This document shows positions 43,457 through 52,725 of a DNA stretch of 64,000 nt, one piece after another (positions within the stretch are counted from its first letter, which is position 1; each line of letters begins with the position of its first letter). The notes under the pieces are model-generated. The model was not told where the DNA came from, did not search any database, and saw nothing but the letters and a program-made list of their open reading frames with translations. A program made the translations under genes and the position numbers. The stretch spans positions 264,841-328,840 of the forward strand of contig JAUICH010000003.1 of assembly GCA_030427505.1 (NCBI GenBank), read 5' to 3'. Source of the stretch: Verrucomicrobiia bacterium (lineage in GTDB: Bacteria; Verrucomicrobiota; Verrucomicrobiia; Verrucomicrobiales; DEV007).

Positions 43457-44842
43457 ATGCCGCCCCCATTTCGCGCCGCAGTCTGCTTTGTATTGGCGAT
43501 CGCGATGGGTATTATTCTCCCCTCTTGTTCGAATGGAGTAAAAAAGAACGATAGCGAGAGAGTTCTCTTCCCTTCCAAACCGGTTAAGGTGATCGTCCCT
43601 TTCTCGCCGGGAGGCGGCAGCGATTCCTTTGCGCGGGTCATCCAAAGGGCAGTGGCCGATCACCACCTGCTGCCCGAAAACCTGGTCGTCATCAATGTGC
43701 CGGGCGCGGGGGGCACGGAAGGGTCGCGACGGGTGTTGAACGCCTACCCGGACGGGCACACTCTCCTTTTTCTCCACGACGGAATTCTGACGGCGAAGTA
43801 TTCCGGAAATGCCGCCTATGGGCCTGAAGCCTTCCAGCCGATAGCCGCCACGGGGCGGGACACGATGATCATCGGCGTTCCGGCGGACTCCCCCTATGCC
43901 TCGCTCGGGGAGTTGATGGAGGCGGCTGCCCAGTCTCCTGACACGGTCACCTTTGCCACCAATTTCGGCGCGCCCAGTCACTTCGCGGCATTGTTGCTGG
44001 AAAAGGCCGAACCGGGCGCGCAGTTCCGCTTTGTTCAGGCGGGCGGCGGCTCGAAACGCCTTGCGAATCTGATCGGTGGCCACGTGGACGTGTCCGCGTT
44101 TTCGGTGGCGGAGTACTTGCAGTTTAAGAGCGAGGGCTTGCGGGCACTGGCCACCCTGGGCGAAAGCCGGGACGCGGCCGCGCCTGACGTGCCGGCCGCG
44201 CGGGAGCAGGGCTACGACCTGATCTCCGGCAACATGCATTTCTGGTGGGCGCCCAAGGGAACCGATCCCGCCCGAGTCGCGCGGATCGCGGAAGCCTTAC
44301 AACAAGCTCTGCAAACCGAAGACGTAAAGGCCTGGCTGGACCGCCTCCACACGGAACCCGTTTTCCTGACCGGCGGCGATCTGGAAAGTGAGTTGGAACG
44401 CCGGGAAGCGCGTATCGCCGCGGTCGCCACGCGGGACACCGTCTCCGTTCCGGATTTTCCACTCTGGGCGGGAGTGGTGGTTCTCGTTCTCGGAACCGCT
44501 CTCATCACGCGGCGTTTCTTGGCATCCAGGAAAACCCACTCCAGCAAGACAGCCGATGACGCGCTCTCCGGACCCGCGAAACAACCGCCGGCCTCGAATC
44601 CGGAATTATCCATCGCCAAACCCTTCTTCCTCTTTCTCCTGGCGCTGCTCTACGCCCTATCGCTCCAGGGGACGTGGCCGGGCTACCGGATCGCCACGGG
44701 GTCATTCCTTCTGGCCGCCGGATGGTTGCTGCTTACGCCGCGACGGTTGAGAAACCTTGCCGTGGTGGTGGCCCTGGCGGGGGTGCTCTCTCTTGGCAGC
44801 CACTACGTGTTTACCCACGTCCTCACGGTGGATCTTCCCTGA
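43457..44842 (+). CDS. tripartite tricarboxylate transporter, TctC-TctB fusion
   Basis: Appears to combine two components of a TTT-family uptake system. A lipoprotein signal ends at C24 (ILPSC). Residues 39-325 are the TctC substrate-binding protein: KPVKVIVPFSPGGGSDSFAR, NVPGAGGTEGSRRVLNAYPDG and AGGGSKRLANLIGGHVDV are family hallmarks. Four hydrophobic segments follow (about 334-351, 388-405, 410-427 and 431-453), as expected for the small membrane subunit TctB. In most bacteria these are two proteins. The TctA gene follows 18 bp downstream, so this is a complete system in two genes. The fusion would tether the binding protein to the membrane. Substrate unknown; members carry carboxylates and other acids. 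Confidence 0.85.
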   Translation: MPPPFRAAVCFVLAIAMGIILPSCSNGVKKNDSERVLFPSKPVKVIVPFSPGGGSDSFARVIQRAVADHHLLPENLVVINVPGAGGTEGSRRVLNAYPDGHTLLFLHDGILTAKYSGNAAYGPEAFQPIAATGRDTMIIGVPADSPYASLGELMEAAAQSPDTVTFATNFGAPSHFAALLLEKAEPGAQFRFVQAGGGSKRLANLIGGHVDVSAFSVAEYLQFKSEGLRALATLGESRDAAAPDVPAAREQGYDLISGNMHFWWAPKGTDPARVARIAEALQQALQTEDVKAWLDRLHTEPVFLTGGDLESELERREARIAAVATRDTVSVPDFPLWAGVVVLVLGTALITRRFLASRKTHSSKTADDALSGPAKQPPASNPELSIAKPFFLFLLALLYALSLQGTWPGYRIATGSFLLAAGWLLLTPRRLRNLAVVVALAGVLSLGSHYVFTHVLTVDLP

Positions 44843-44860
44843 ATTCCTTCCCATGCCTCT

Positions 44861-46351
44861 ATGCCGGATTTCATCCTAGAAGCCCTCCGTTTTCTGTTCT
44901 CTCCCATGGGCCTGCTATTGGGATTGCTGGGAGTGAGCCTGGGGATCTTCGTGGGAGCCATACCCGGACTCACGGGCGCGATGTTGATCGCGCTGACGCT
45001 GCCCCTGACATACTCCATGGAAAGCGGAGAGGCGCTGATTCTCCTGGTGGGGATGTATGTGGGCTCGGTCAGCGGGGGGCTCGTCACGGCTACTTTGCTG
45101 AACATTCCTGGCACGCCCGCGTCCATCGTCACCACATTGGACGGCTATCCCATGGCTCAGGCGGGCCAGCCAGGCCGGGCCCTGGCGCTGGGCATCGGCG
45201 CGTCCCTGGTGGGCGGCGTGATCTCTTTTGTCTTCCTGGCCCTCCTGGCGAAGCCCGCGGCGGACCTCTCGACAAGGCTGTCTCCCTTCGATTTCTTTTC
45301 CCTGGTCTGCGTGGCGCTGGTGCTGATTTCTTCGGTGAGCCGGGGCTCGATCCTCGCGGGTATCTTCGCTGGGTTCCTTGGCATTTTTCTCGCCATGCCT
45401 GGGACGTCTCCCGTGACGGGACAGCTTCGCCTGACCTTCGGCTTCCCCGCTCTAAATGACGGGTTCAAGCTCCTTCCGGTGCTGATCGGTCTCTTCGCCT
45501 TCAGCCAGATCCTGCAGGATGTGCGGAGCAAGACCGGCCGGAAAGGCGCCGGGAGTAGTCCCCTTTCCGATCCCATCCGGGTGGGTTTCAGCGGCTGGCG
45601 TCCGCACGGGCGCAACCTGCTGATGTCTTCCACGATCGGGACGTGGATCGGTATTCTGCCTGGAATCGGCGCGAATATTGGCTCGCTGGTCGCCTATGGC
45701 ACGGCGCGCGGGATGTCGAAGAAACCGGAGAAATTCGGCCATGGCAGCGAGGAAGGCATAGTGGCCTCCGAAGCCGCCAACAACGCCACCGTGGGCGGCG
45801 CGCTGATACCGCTGATCGCGCTGGGGATTCCCGGCAGCGTCATCGACGCCATTCTGCTGGGCGCCTTCGAGATTCACGGGCTGACGCCGGGACCGCTCTT
45901 GTTCGAAAACGAGCCCGTGACAGTCGCCGTCATTGTGGGGGGCTTTCTGATGGCGAACGCGCTGATGTTTTTCGTGATGCGCCTGTCCGCCCGCTGGCTG
46001 CTCCGCGTGACCGCCGTGCCGCTCTATCTCCTGGCGCCCGCCGTGATTGTCTCTTGCGTGACGGGCTCCTATGCTCTGGCGAACCGCATGACGGACGTAT
46101 GGGTCATGCTGGCCTTTGGACTGCTGGGCCTGGTAATGAACCGGTTCAAGATTCCGCTCGCGCCTTTTGTGATCGGTTTCGTGCTGGGACCGATTGCCGA
46201 GGAGAACCTGGGCGCGGGTCTCATGCTCAGTGGCGGATCGTTCTGGCCACTGCTGAAGTCGCCCTTTTCCCTGACGTGCCTGTGCGTGGCGGCGGTGCTG
46301 CTGTGCTGGCCCTGGATCTCGAGACGGAAAACAGAACGCCGTCCCTCATAG
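44861..46351 (+). CDS. tripartite tricarboxylate transporter large membrane subunit TctA
   Basis: Main permease of the TTT system, 496 residues with about 12 membrane segments. Family motifs are GIFVGAIPGLTGAMLIALTLPLTY, MYVGSVSGGLVTATLLNIPGTPASIVTTLDGYPMA and NNATVGGALIPLIALGIPGS with PGPLLF near the middle, all diagnostic for TctA. It starts 18 bp after the TctC-TctB fusion gene. A sulfatase gene begins 140 bp downstream on the same strand; together they suggest uptake of an acid released by surface enzymes. Confidence 0.95.
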   Translation: MPDFILEALRFLFSPMGLLLGLLGVSLGIFVGAIPGLTGAMLIALTLPLTYSMESGEALILLVGMYVGSVSGGLVTATLLNIPGTPASIVTTLDGYPMAQAGQPGRALALGIGASLVGGVISFVFLALLAKPAADLSTRLSPFDFFSLVCVALVLISSVSRGSILAGIFAGFLGIFLAMPGTSPVTGQLRLTFGFPALNDGFKLLPVLIGLFAFSQILQDVRSKTGRKGAGSSPLSDPIRVGFSGWRPHGRNLLMSSTIGTWIGILPGIGANIGSLVAYGTARGMSKKPEKFGHGSEEGIVASEAANNATVGGALIPLIALGIPGSVIDAILLGAFEIHGLTPGPLLFENEPVTVAVIVGGFLMANALMFFVMRLSARWLLRVTAVPLYLLAPAVIVSCVTGSYALANRMTDVWVMLAFGLLGLVMNRFKIPLAPFVIGFVLGPIAEENLGAGLMLSGGSFWPLLKSPFSLTCLCVAAVLLCWPWISRRKTERRPS

Positions 46352-46491
46352 CGGGGTTGCGTGACTGGCGTCTCGTCCGGCTTCTTGCCACACTGAACAC
46401 TGAAGAGTCAAAAGTAATGCGCCATGGCTTGCCCCTCGAATGCTTGACCTTTATGTCAGTAGCAGTGCTCTTACATCGAACCTCCCGCCTG

Positions 46492-48345
46492 ATGATGACT
46501 TCTTTCCCCTCCCCTCTGATTTCGTTCTTCGGTTCTGTCTTTGCCGGTATCGCGTTTTTCTTTGGTGGAAGTTTCCAAAGCAAGGCGGCGGAGCGGCCCA
46601 ACATTCTGCTGATCTTGACGGATGACCAGGGCTTCGGCGACATCGCCTCTCATGGCAATCCGTATGTCAAGACCCCGGTGCTCGACTCGCTGGCGGCGTC
46701 CGGAGCGCGATTCGACCGGTTCTTTGTGAGCCCCGTGTGCGCGCCTACCCGGGCTAGCCTGCTCACGGGCCGCTACCACCTGCGCACCGGCGTGTACGGG
46801 GTGACCCGGGGGTATGAGAATATCCGTTCCGAAGAGGTCACCCTTGCCGAAATCCTGCGGGAGAACGGCTACCGAACGGGCGCCTTCGGAAAATGGCACA
46901 ATGGCCGCCACATGCCGAACCACCCGAACGGACAGGGCTTCCAGGAGTTCGTAGGCTTTTGCGGAGGGCACTGGAACACCTACTTCAATCCTCCGCTGGA
47001 ACACAATGGCCAACCCATTGAAACCCAAGGCTACATTAGTGACATCCTCACGGACCATGCCCTGGACTTCATGCGCCAGGACGGTGACGAACCGTGGTTC
47101 TGCTATGTGCCTTACAACGCGCCTCACTCCCCCTGGCGCGTGCCGGACATTTACTGGGAACGCTATGAAGGCCTGGGCCTGGATGAAAAGGCCCACTGCG
47201 CCTATGCCATGGTGGAAAACCTGGACTGGAACATCGGACGCTTGCTCCAGTTTCTGGACAACACCGGTCAGGCGGAAAACACCATCGTCCTCTACCTGAC
47301 CGACAACGGCGCGAACTCCCCCCGCTACAACGCGGGAATGAAAGGGTATAAGGGCAGCGTGGATGAAGGCGGGGTGCGCGTGCCGCTGTTTGTCCGCTAC
47401 CCCGGCGTCATCGAACCCGGCCTGGAGATCCCCCAGATCGCGGCCCATTTCGATCTGCTGCCCACCCTGATGGACTTCTGCGGGATCGACATTCCGAAGG
47501 AAACTCAGAGCCACTTGGATGGCGTTTCACTCAAACCGCTTCTGACAAACGCCCAGGAAGCCTCAAACACGTGGCCGGACCGGATGATCGTAACCGACCG
47601 CTTCCGGGGCGAAACCGATTCCGAAACCGTCTCCGGATCCGTGCGTACCCAGCAATGGAGAGCCGTGTGTAACAAGAAAGGCGATTGGGCGCTCTTCGAC
47701 ATGATGGCCGATCCCGGTCAGGAGCAGGACGTTTCCAAAGATCACCCCGGCATCTTTGACTCCCTGAAGAGCACGTTCGACAACTGGTTCGAGGACGTCA
47801 CCGCGGAAGGCCTGAGCTATCCCTCCATCCCAGTGGGGCATCCCGCGCGAGACCACTACACGCTGCCCGCCAATGAGTCTCTGCTGGAGCCGGGCCCCGG
47901 CGAGGGTATCGGCTACACCGGGGACAAGATTGTGTCCGGCTTCGCCAATTCCTGGATCTACCAGTGGACCAGCACGGATGCCAAAGCGAAGTGGGGCATC
48001 GACGTGCTGACGCCCGGCACCTACCAAGCCACCCTCTCCTACACCTGCAAGCCCGCCAACACGGGAGCCGTGGTCAGCCTGAAAGCGGGAGATCAGAAAC
48101 CTCTCCAAGCCACGGTGACCGAAGCCTACGACCCGCCGCTCATGAAAAAGCCGGACCATATCTATTCGGACAACTACCAGGACAAACTCGGCTGGGCCAC
48201 CCTGCCACTAGGCGAACTGGAATTGAAGAAGGGCGAAACGGAGCTGGTTTTGAGCCTAGAGAAAATCACCGGAGACGAGGGCATTGAAGTCAAAGCTCTG
48301 GAGTTGACTCCTGTTTCCAGCTCCAAACAGAAAACGGGCAACTGA
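46492..48345 (+). CDS. secreted sulfatase (first of a tandem pair)
   Basis: Type I sulfatase of the alkaline phosphatase superfamily, 617 residues. The signal peptide is hydrophobic (ISFFGSVFAGIAFFFGG), metal-binding Asp residues are in ILTDDQGFGD, and the formylglycine site is C83 in CAPTRASLLTG (CxPTR rather than CxPSR). HSPW and LYLTDNGANSPRYN follow. The last 170 residues (from about ESLLEPGPGEGIGY) form a beta-rich, probably carbohydrate-binding domain. The frame is open far upstream into tctA, so the start is uncertain; ATG 46492 directly precedes the signal peptide (46495 also fits). Confidence 0.85.
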   Translation: MMTSFPSPLISFFGSVFAGIAFFFGGSFQSKAAERPNILLILTDDQGFGDIASHGNPYVKTPVLDSLAASGARFDRFFVSPVCAPTRASLLTGRYHLRTGVYGVTRGYENIRSEEVTLAEILRENGYRTGAFGKWHNGRHMPNHPNGQGFQEFVGFCGGHWNTYFNPPLEHNGQPIETQGYISDILTDHALDFMRQDGDEPWFCYVPYNAPHSPWRVPDIYWERYEGLGLDEKAHCAYAMVENLDWNIGRLLQFLDNTGQAENTIVLYLTDNGANSPRYNAGMKGYKGSVDEGGVRVPLFVRYPGVIEPGLEIPQIAAHFDLLPTLMDFCGIDIPKETQSHLDGVSLKPLLTNAQEASNTWPDRMIVTDRFRGETDSETVSGSVRTQQWRAVCNKKGDWALFDMMADPGQEQDVSKDHPGIFDSLKSTFDNWFEDVTAEGLSYPSIPVGHPARDHYTLPANESLLEPGPGEGIGYTGDKIVSGFANSWIYQWTSTDAKAKWGIDVLTPGTYQATLSYTCKPANTGAVVSLKAGDQKPLQATVTEAYDPPLMKKPDHIYSDNYQDKLGWATLPLGELELKKGETELVLSLEKITGDEGIEVKALELTPVSSSKQKTGN

Positions 48346-48395
48346 CTTGCCGTGAGGTTTCTGGAAGGTGTCCGCCAGGGTTCGCGTAAATAAGA

Positions 48396-48421
48396 AACCC
48401 GGCGGCGGAAGTCGCCGGGTT
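48396..48421. other. hairpin between the tandem sulfatase genes
   Basis: AACCCGGCG (48396-48404) pairs exactly with CGCCGGGTT (48413-48421) over an 8-nt loop, 51 bp after the first sulfatase stop. There is no T-run; it may be a factor-assisted terminator or a 3'-end stabiliser. Confidence 0.5.
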
Positions 48422-48513
48422 GGCGTACGAAACGCTTCCTAACCGCAAGGAGAGCGAGTATCTTCACGCGCACTGCTTTCTTCAGAAATCCCGATACTGC
48501 TGATCTCCTGTTC

Positions 48514-50475
48514 ATGAGACCGCTTTTCTCACTGCCCTTTGCCGCCGCCATGGGGTTGGTCTTCTATCTCCTGAGCCCGGAGATTCTGAAGGCCCAGGAA
48601 GGTGGCGCGTCCGCGGAGAAAGAGGCCAAACCCAGGGAAGAGTCTTCGGGCGCCCAATCCGGTCCCGAAGCAAAGAAGCCTGACAAGCACCCGAACGTGG
48701 TGCTGGTAATGACGGACGACCAGGGCTACGGCGACATCCGGCTGCATGGCAATTCCATCGTGCAAACCCCTGCCCTGGATGGTCTGGCGAAAGACGGGGT
48801 GCGACTGGACCGGTTCTACGTATCCCCGGTATGCGCGCCCACCCGGGCCAGCCTGCTCACGGGCCGCTACCACCTGCGCACCGGAGTCCATGGCGTCACC
48901 CGGGCGCGGGAAACCATGCGCGAAGAGGAAGTCACCCTGGCTGAGATCTTCAAGGCCGCCGGCTATGCCACGGGCTGCTTCGGCAAGTGGCACAACGGCG
49001 CGCACTACCCCCAGCATCCCAACGGTCAGGGGTTTGACGAATTCTTCGGCTTCTGCGCCGGTCACTGGAACAACTACTTCGACACCGAACTGGAGCGCAA
49101 TGGCGTCTTCGAAGAGACCCGAGGCTACCTGGCCGATCTGGTGACCGACGAGGCCATCGAGTTTATCAAGAACCACAAGGACGGCCCTTTCTTCTGCTAC
49201 GTGCCTCTCAATCCACCCCACAGCCCGTGGCAGGCGCCGGAATTGTATTGGGAGCGCTACAAGGACATCGAAGGGCTCTCGCCGGAGACGGCCTGCGCCT
49301 ACGCCATGTGTCACAACATAGACGCCAACGTGAGCCGGCTTCTGAGGACCCTGGCCACCCTAAAGCTGGACCAGGACACCATCTTTATCTTTACCACGGA
49401 CAACGGACCGAATGGCGATCGCTTCAACGCGGACATGAAAGGGCACAAAGGCAGCGTGAACGAGGGCGGCGTGCGCGTGCCGTTCTTTATCCGCTGGCCA
49501 GGGCGCCTGCCGGAGGGAAAGGTGGTGGAGACCATCACTTCCCACATTGATGTGTTACCCACCCTGGTGGAACTGACCGGCGTTCCCATGCCCGAGAGCA
49601 AGCCACTGGATGGCATGAGCTTCGCGCCCTTACTGAAGGGTGACGTCCCGAAAGACTGGCCGGACCGGTTCATTTTTTCCAACTGGGCTCAGAGGCGAAA
49701 TGGAAGCGTCCGTTCCCAGCGGTTTCGTTTTGTCTATCCAGACAAGCTCTACGACATGGAGAAAGATCCCGGGCAGACCACCGACATCGCGGCCAAAGAG
49801 GTCGACATGTTGTTTAGAATGAAACGGGCTTATGACGCCTGGTATGAGGATGTCACCGCGGACGGCTTCGAACCGGTGCCCGTCGAGATCCGGCGCGGGC
49901 CCCATCCCGAGATCCGGTTGCCTGGCCACGAAGCGTTGCTGTATCCCGGCCAGGGGCAGGGCATCGACTATCGCGGTCAGCAGGGCTGGGCCAACGATTG
50001 GGTCGACCACTGGACCAGCCTGAATGCCTACCCCTATTGGCAGGTGCGCATCGCCGAAGCGGGAACTTACCGGGTTCTGGTGGACTACATCTGCCCAGCC
50101 ACGGACACGGGGGCCACGGTCCAGGCCATGATCGGAAGCGTCCGTACCGTGCCGGGAACCGTCATGGAAGCCTACGATCCGCCGCGTTTTCCCAGCCCGG
50201 ATCTGGCGGAGCGCAAAGAAGTCCACGAAATGCTATGGGAAACCCTGGACCTCGGGACCGTGGAGTTGGAAACCACCGAACACCCTTTGGAAGTGAGGCT
50301 GATGGCGCAAGACAAGCCGGGAGCCGAAGTGCTTCAAGTCAAAACCGTTCGCTTTGTTCCCGAAACCGTCAAGGCCCCGGAACCGCCGGCGGAAGAGACT
50401 CCGGCCGATTCTGGGGCCGCCCCTGAGTCTTCGGATAAAGCGGAGGGAACCGTTCCCGATATCGTGACGGAATAG
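48514..50475 (+). CDS. secreted sulfatase (second of a tandem pair)
   Basis: Paralogue of the preceding sulfatase, 653 residues. A signal peptide starts the protein (MRPLFSLPFAAAMGLVFYLL) and a Lys/Glu/Ser linker follows to about residue 58. Metal-binding MTDDQGYGDI, formylglycine site C107 in CAPTRASLLTG, FGKWHNGAHYPQHPNGQGF, HSPW and DNGPNGDRFNADMKGHKGS are nearly the same as in the neighbour, so the pair is a recent duplication. The C-terminal half adds the same kind of beta-domain (ALLYPGQGQGIDYRGQQ ... ) and an acidic tail. The shared core suggests related but not identical substrates. Confidence 0.88.
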   Translation: MRPLFSLPFAAAMGLVFYLLSPEILKAQEGGASAEKEAKPREESSGAQSGPEAKKPDKHPNVVLVMTDDQGYGDIRLHGNSIVQTPALDGLAKDGVRLDRFYVSPVCAPTRASLLTGRYHLRTGVHGVTRARETMREEEVTLAEIFKAAGYATGCFGKWHNGAHYPQHPNGQGFDEFFGFCAGHWNNYFDTELERNGVFEETRGYLADLVTDEAIEFIKNHKDGPFFCYVPLNPPHSPWQAPELYWERYKDIEGLSPETACAYAMCHNIDANVSRLLRTLATLKLDQDTIFIFTTDNGPNGDRFNADMKGHKGSVNEGGVRVPFFIRWPGRLPEGKVVETITSHIDVLPTLVELTGVPMPESKPLDGMSFAPLLKGDVPKDWPDRFIFSNWAQRRNGSVRSQRFRFVYPDKLYDMEKDPGQTTDIAAKEVDMLFRMKRAYDAWYEDVTADGFEPVPVEIRRGPHPEIRLPGHEALLYPGQGQGIDYRGQQGWANDWVDHWTSLNAYPYWQVRIAEAGTYRVLVDYICPATDTGATVQAMIGSVRTVPGTVMEAYDPPRFPSPDLAERKEVHEMLWETLDLGTVELETTEHPLEVRLMAQDKPGAEVLQVKTVRFVPETVKAPEPPAEETPADSGAAPESSDKAEGTVPDIVTE

Positions 50476-50545
50476 GCGGGTTCCCGCGCCCAGGAAGGCT
50501 CTCGCCGGAACCGGGTTCTCGCCGCGACCGCGACTTTGGAACCAG

Positions 50546-50866
50546 CTATCGCCGCTCGTAAACCTCGAAGGAGTCAAAGATGACTTCTTCGCTCGCGAAA
50601 GCGAGTTGGGCGATGGCGTCGTAGTGTTCCTGGTCCTCTTCGGTCTGCCAAGGCACGTCGTAGTAGAGACTGGCAAATTCAATGAAACGGATGCCCAGTT
50701 TCCGGCTGGCAAACTCTAACTGGAACTGATCCAGCGCATCTCGAACGTCGGTTGCCCGGACAAAGGCGTACACGAAGCCGCCCTCGAACTCTCCGTAATG
50801 CTTTGACCCTTCTTGATAGGCGAACTCAATGTTCGCCCAGAATACGTAAGACTCTTCGCCACTCAT
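50546..50866 (-). CDS. small hypothetical protein
   Basis: A 106-residue protein rich in aromatic and acidic residues (EESYVFWANIEFAYQEGSKHYGEFEG at the start, FIEFASLYYDVPW in the middle, EVIFDSFEVYERR at the end). The acidic, beta-alpha pattern resembles small immunity or regulatory proteins, but no family is recognised. It has no signal peptide. It lies between the second and third sulfatase genes, converging with the second. Confidence 0.65.
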   Translation of the reverse strand: MSGEESYVFWANIEFAYQEGSKHYGEFEGGFVYAFVRATDVRDALDQFQLEFASRKLGIRFIEFASLYYDVPWQTEEDQEHYDAIAQLAFASEEVIFDSFEVYERR

Positions 50867-50953
50867 TCCTGAACACTGCCCGAAACAATGGGCCAGTGCG
50901 GGGACACTACGGCGAATCTTCTGAAATAGCCAGCAGGATTTGCAGTACCGGCC

Positions 50954-52492
50954 TTAGCGGGGCTTGGGCCCGTCGAAGGGCAAAGAGCGGATCTGTTCCC
51001 GAGTCGCTTCCAGATCGATCGGTTCGAGGGTTCGCTTGTTCCACCACTCCGTGGCGCGGACGGGATCGAACTTTTCGTTCCAATAGGGCCGGTAGGATCC
51101 GGTTTCATCGATCCAGGCATCCAGCTTGGCTCTGAGCTCTTTCGTCCTGCCGGACTGTTGCGCCGCGAGATCCACGGTTTCGCCGATGTCGTCTTTCAGG
51201 TTGTACAACTCGTCCTGGCCGCTGTCATAGAAGTGAATGAGCTTATAGTCGCCGGCCCGGAGCGAGCTGCTGGGCCGTGAGTGGTGGTAGTGAGGGTAGT
51301 GCCAGTAGATGGCTTCCCGGTCCAGCGAGCCCTTCGCTGGGTCCTTCAGCAGAGGCATCAGGCTTTTACCATCCAGCAGATAGCCCTCTGGGGCCGGGAT
51401 TCCCGCGGCTTCCAACAGAGTGGGATAAAAGTCCATGCTCATGGCGGGTACTCCGCAGGTTTGACCTGCCTGAGTCACTCCGGGCCAGCGGATGATGGTG
51501 GGAATGCGGACGCCTCCCTCGTAGGGCGCTCCTTTTTCCGACCGCAGTGGGGCATTGCTGGTGACGACGTAGCCTTGCCCGTCATAGCGGGTGTAGAGCC
51601 CGCCGTTGTCCGAGGTGAAGATGACCAGGGTGTCTTCACTCAAACCCAAGTCGTCCAGTTTCTGGAGCACCTGGCCCACGCTGTCGTCCACGTGTTCCAC
51701 CATGGCGGCATACACGGGATGGGTGATGGCGCCGTCCGGGCGGGGCTTCTTCTGGTATTTGTCGATCTTCTCGCGCCGGGCCTGAAGTGGAATATGCACT
51801 TCGTAGAGAGCCATGGTCACAAAGAAAGGCGTGTCTTTGCCCGCCTGGCGCTCCATGTAGTCCAACACCCGGCCGGAAAGGAACTCAGACTGGTAGGCGC
51901 CTTCGCCGATCTCGACCTTCGGAGCGGTGCGGAAACCGGGATAGAAGTGACTGCCCCCCACCGTGATCACTTCATCATACCCCTGGGCCGGGGGCATGTG
52001 CTCCGGACGGGAACCGAGGTGCCACTTTCCAAAATATCCGGTGTGGTAGCCCGCCGCCTGCATGGCTTCGCCCACGGTGACGATTTCCTCCGGCATGAAG
52101 TAGGCATTCGGTGGCTCTGTCACTTTCTCGAAAGGCCGGAAGTGACCTGGAATGTGCGCCGTAAGGGCGAAACGGCTCTGGTACTGACCGGACTGCAAAC
52201 CTGCCCGGGTGGGAGAGCAGACCGCGCCATTCGCATAAAAATCCGTAAACCTGACCCCCTGGCTGGCCAAGCCATCGATGGCGGGCGTCTCGATCCAGTT
52301 GTTTCCGTAACACCCGAGGTCCCGCCACCCCATGTCATCCACCAGAATCAGCACCACGTTGGGCTTTTCCCCCTTCCCTTTTCCGGTGTCAGCCGCCTGA
52401 ACAAGACCGGCGAACCCACCGGCCACGGTGACGATCACCAAAAGCGAGACGAGTCTTCCAATGAGTTTTCCAAGAAATAATGGAGCCAGCAT
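50954..52492 (-). CDS. secreted sulfatase (third, divergent type)
   Basis: Arylsulfatase-type enzyme of 512 residues, not closely similar to the tandem pair. The signal peptide starts at ATG 52492 (MLAPLFLGKLIGRLVSLLVIVTVAG). Metal-binding LILVDDMGWRDLGCYGN and the formylglycine site C92 in CSPTRAGLQSG are present, and FGKWHLGSRPEHMPPAQGYDE, EVHIPL and IFTSDNGGLYTRYDGQ follow the usual order. The C-terminus lacks the extra domain of the pair. An upstream start is possible in the same frame but precedes the signal peptide by 35 residues. It points toward the hypothetical gene and the sulfatase pair. Confidence 0.9.
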   Translation of the reverse strand: MLAPLFLGKLIGRLVSLLVIVTVAGGFAGLVQAADTGKGKGEKPNVVLILVDDMGWRDLGCYGNNWIETPAIDGLASQGVRFTDFYANGAVCSPTRAGLQSGQYQSRFALTAHIPGHFRPFEKVTEPPNAYFMPEEIVTVGEAMQAAGYHTGYFGKWHLGSRPEHMPPAQGYDEVITVGGSHFYPGFRTAPKVEIGEGAYQSEFLSGRVLDYMERQAGKDTPFFVTMALYEVHIPLQARREKIDKYQKKPRPDGAITHPVYAAMVEHVDDSVGQVLQKLDDLGLSEDTLVIFTSDNGGLYTRYDGQGYVVTSNAPLRSEKGAPYEGGVRIPTIIRWPGVTQAGQTCGVPAMSMDFYPTLLEAAGIPAPEGYLLDGKSLMPLLKDPAKGSLDREAIYWHYPHYHHSRPSSSLRAGDYKLIHFYDSGQDELYNLKDDIGETVDLAAQQSGRTKELRAKLDAWIDETGSYRPYWNEKFDPVRATEWWNKRTLEPIDLEATREQIRSLPFDGPKPR

Positions 52493-52662
52493 GAGATAAG
52501 ATGGGGATTGAATGAGAAACTGGGGGTTGGGCGGAAAGGCCACGGGCAGGCCAACGGGGGCAGGCAGGAGTTCAACACAGGGCGCTTCCTTTGTCAAAGC
52601 TCAGCGGGTCACGCAAAACCGCCGGCATGACGAGAGCGCCACCCTTGCGCCTGTTGGAAAAC

Positions 52663-52691
52663 AAAAAGGCCGGCTGATCCAGCCGGCCTTT
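52663..52691 (-). terminator. strong Rho-independent terminator downstream of the TpsB gene
   Basis: AAAGGCCGGCTG (52665-52676) and CAGCCGGCCTTT (52680-52691) form a 12-bp perfect stem over 3 nt, with A-rich sequence on its left that reads as TTTTTGTTTT on the minus strand. It ends the gene starting at 54567 and insulates it from the sulfatase. Confidence 0.9.
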
Positions 52692-52725
52692 CTGGTAGAA
52701 TGAACCTCCACTAAGAGGGAAAGAA

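Noticed and set aside
45643..46491. Upstream extension of the first sulfatase frame
   Set aside because: It overlaps tctA in another frame and has no signal peptide or homology; the sulfatase starts at about 46492.
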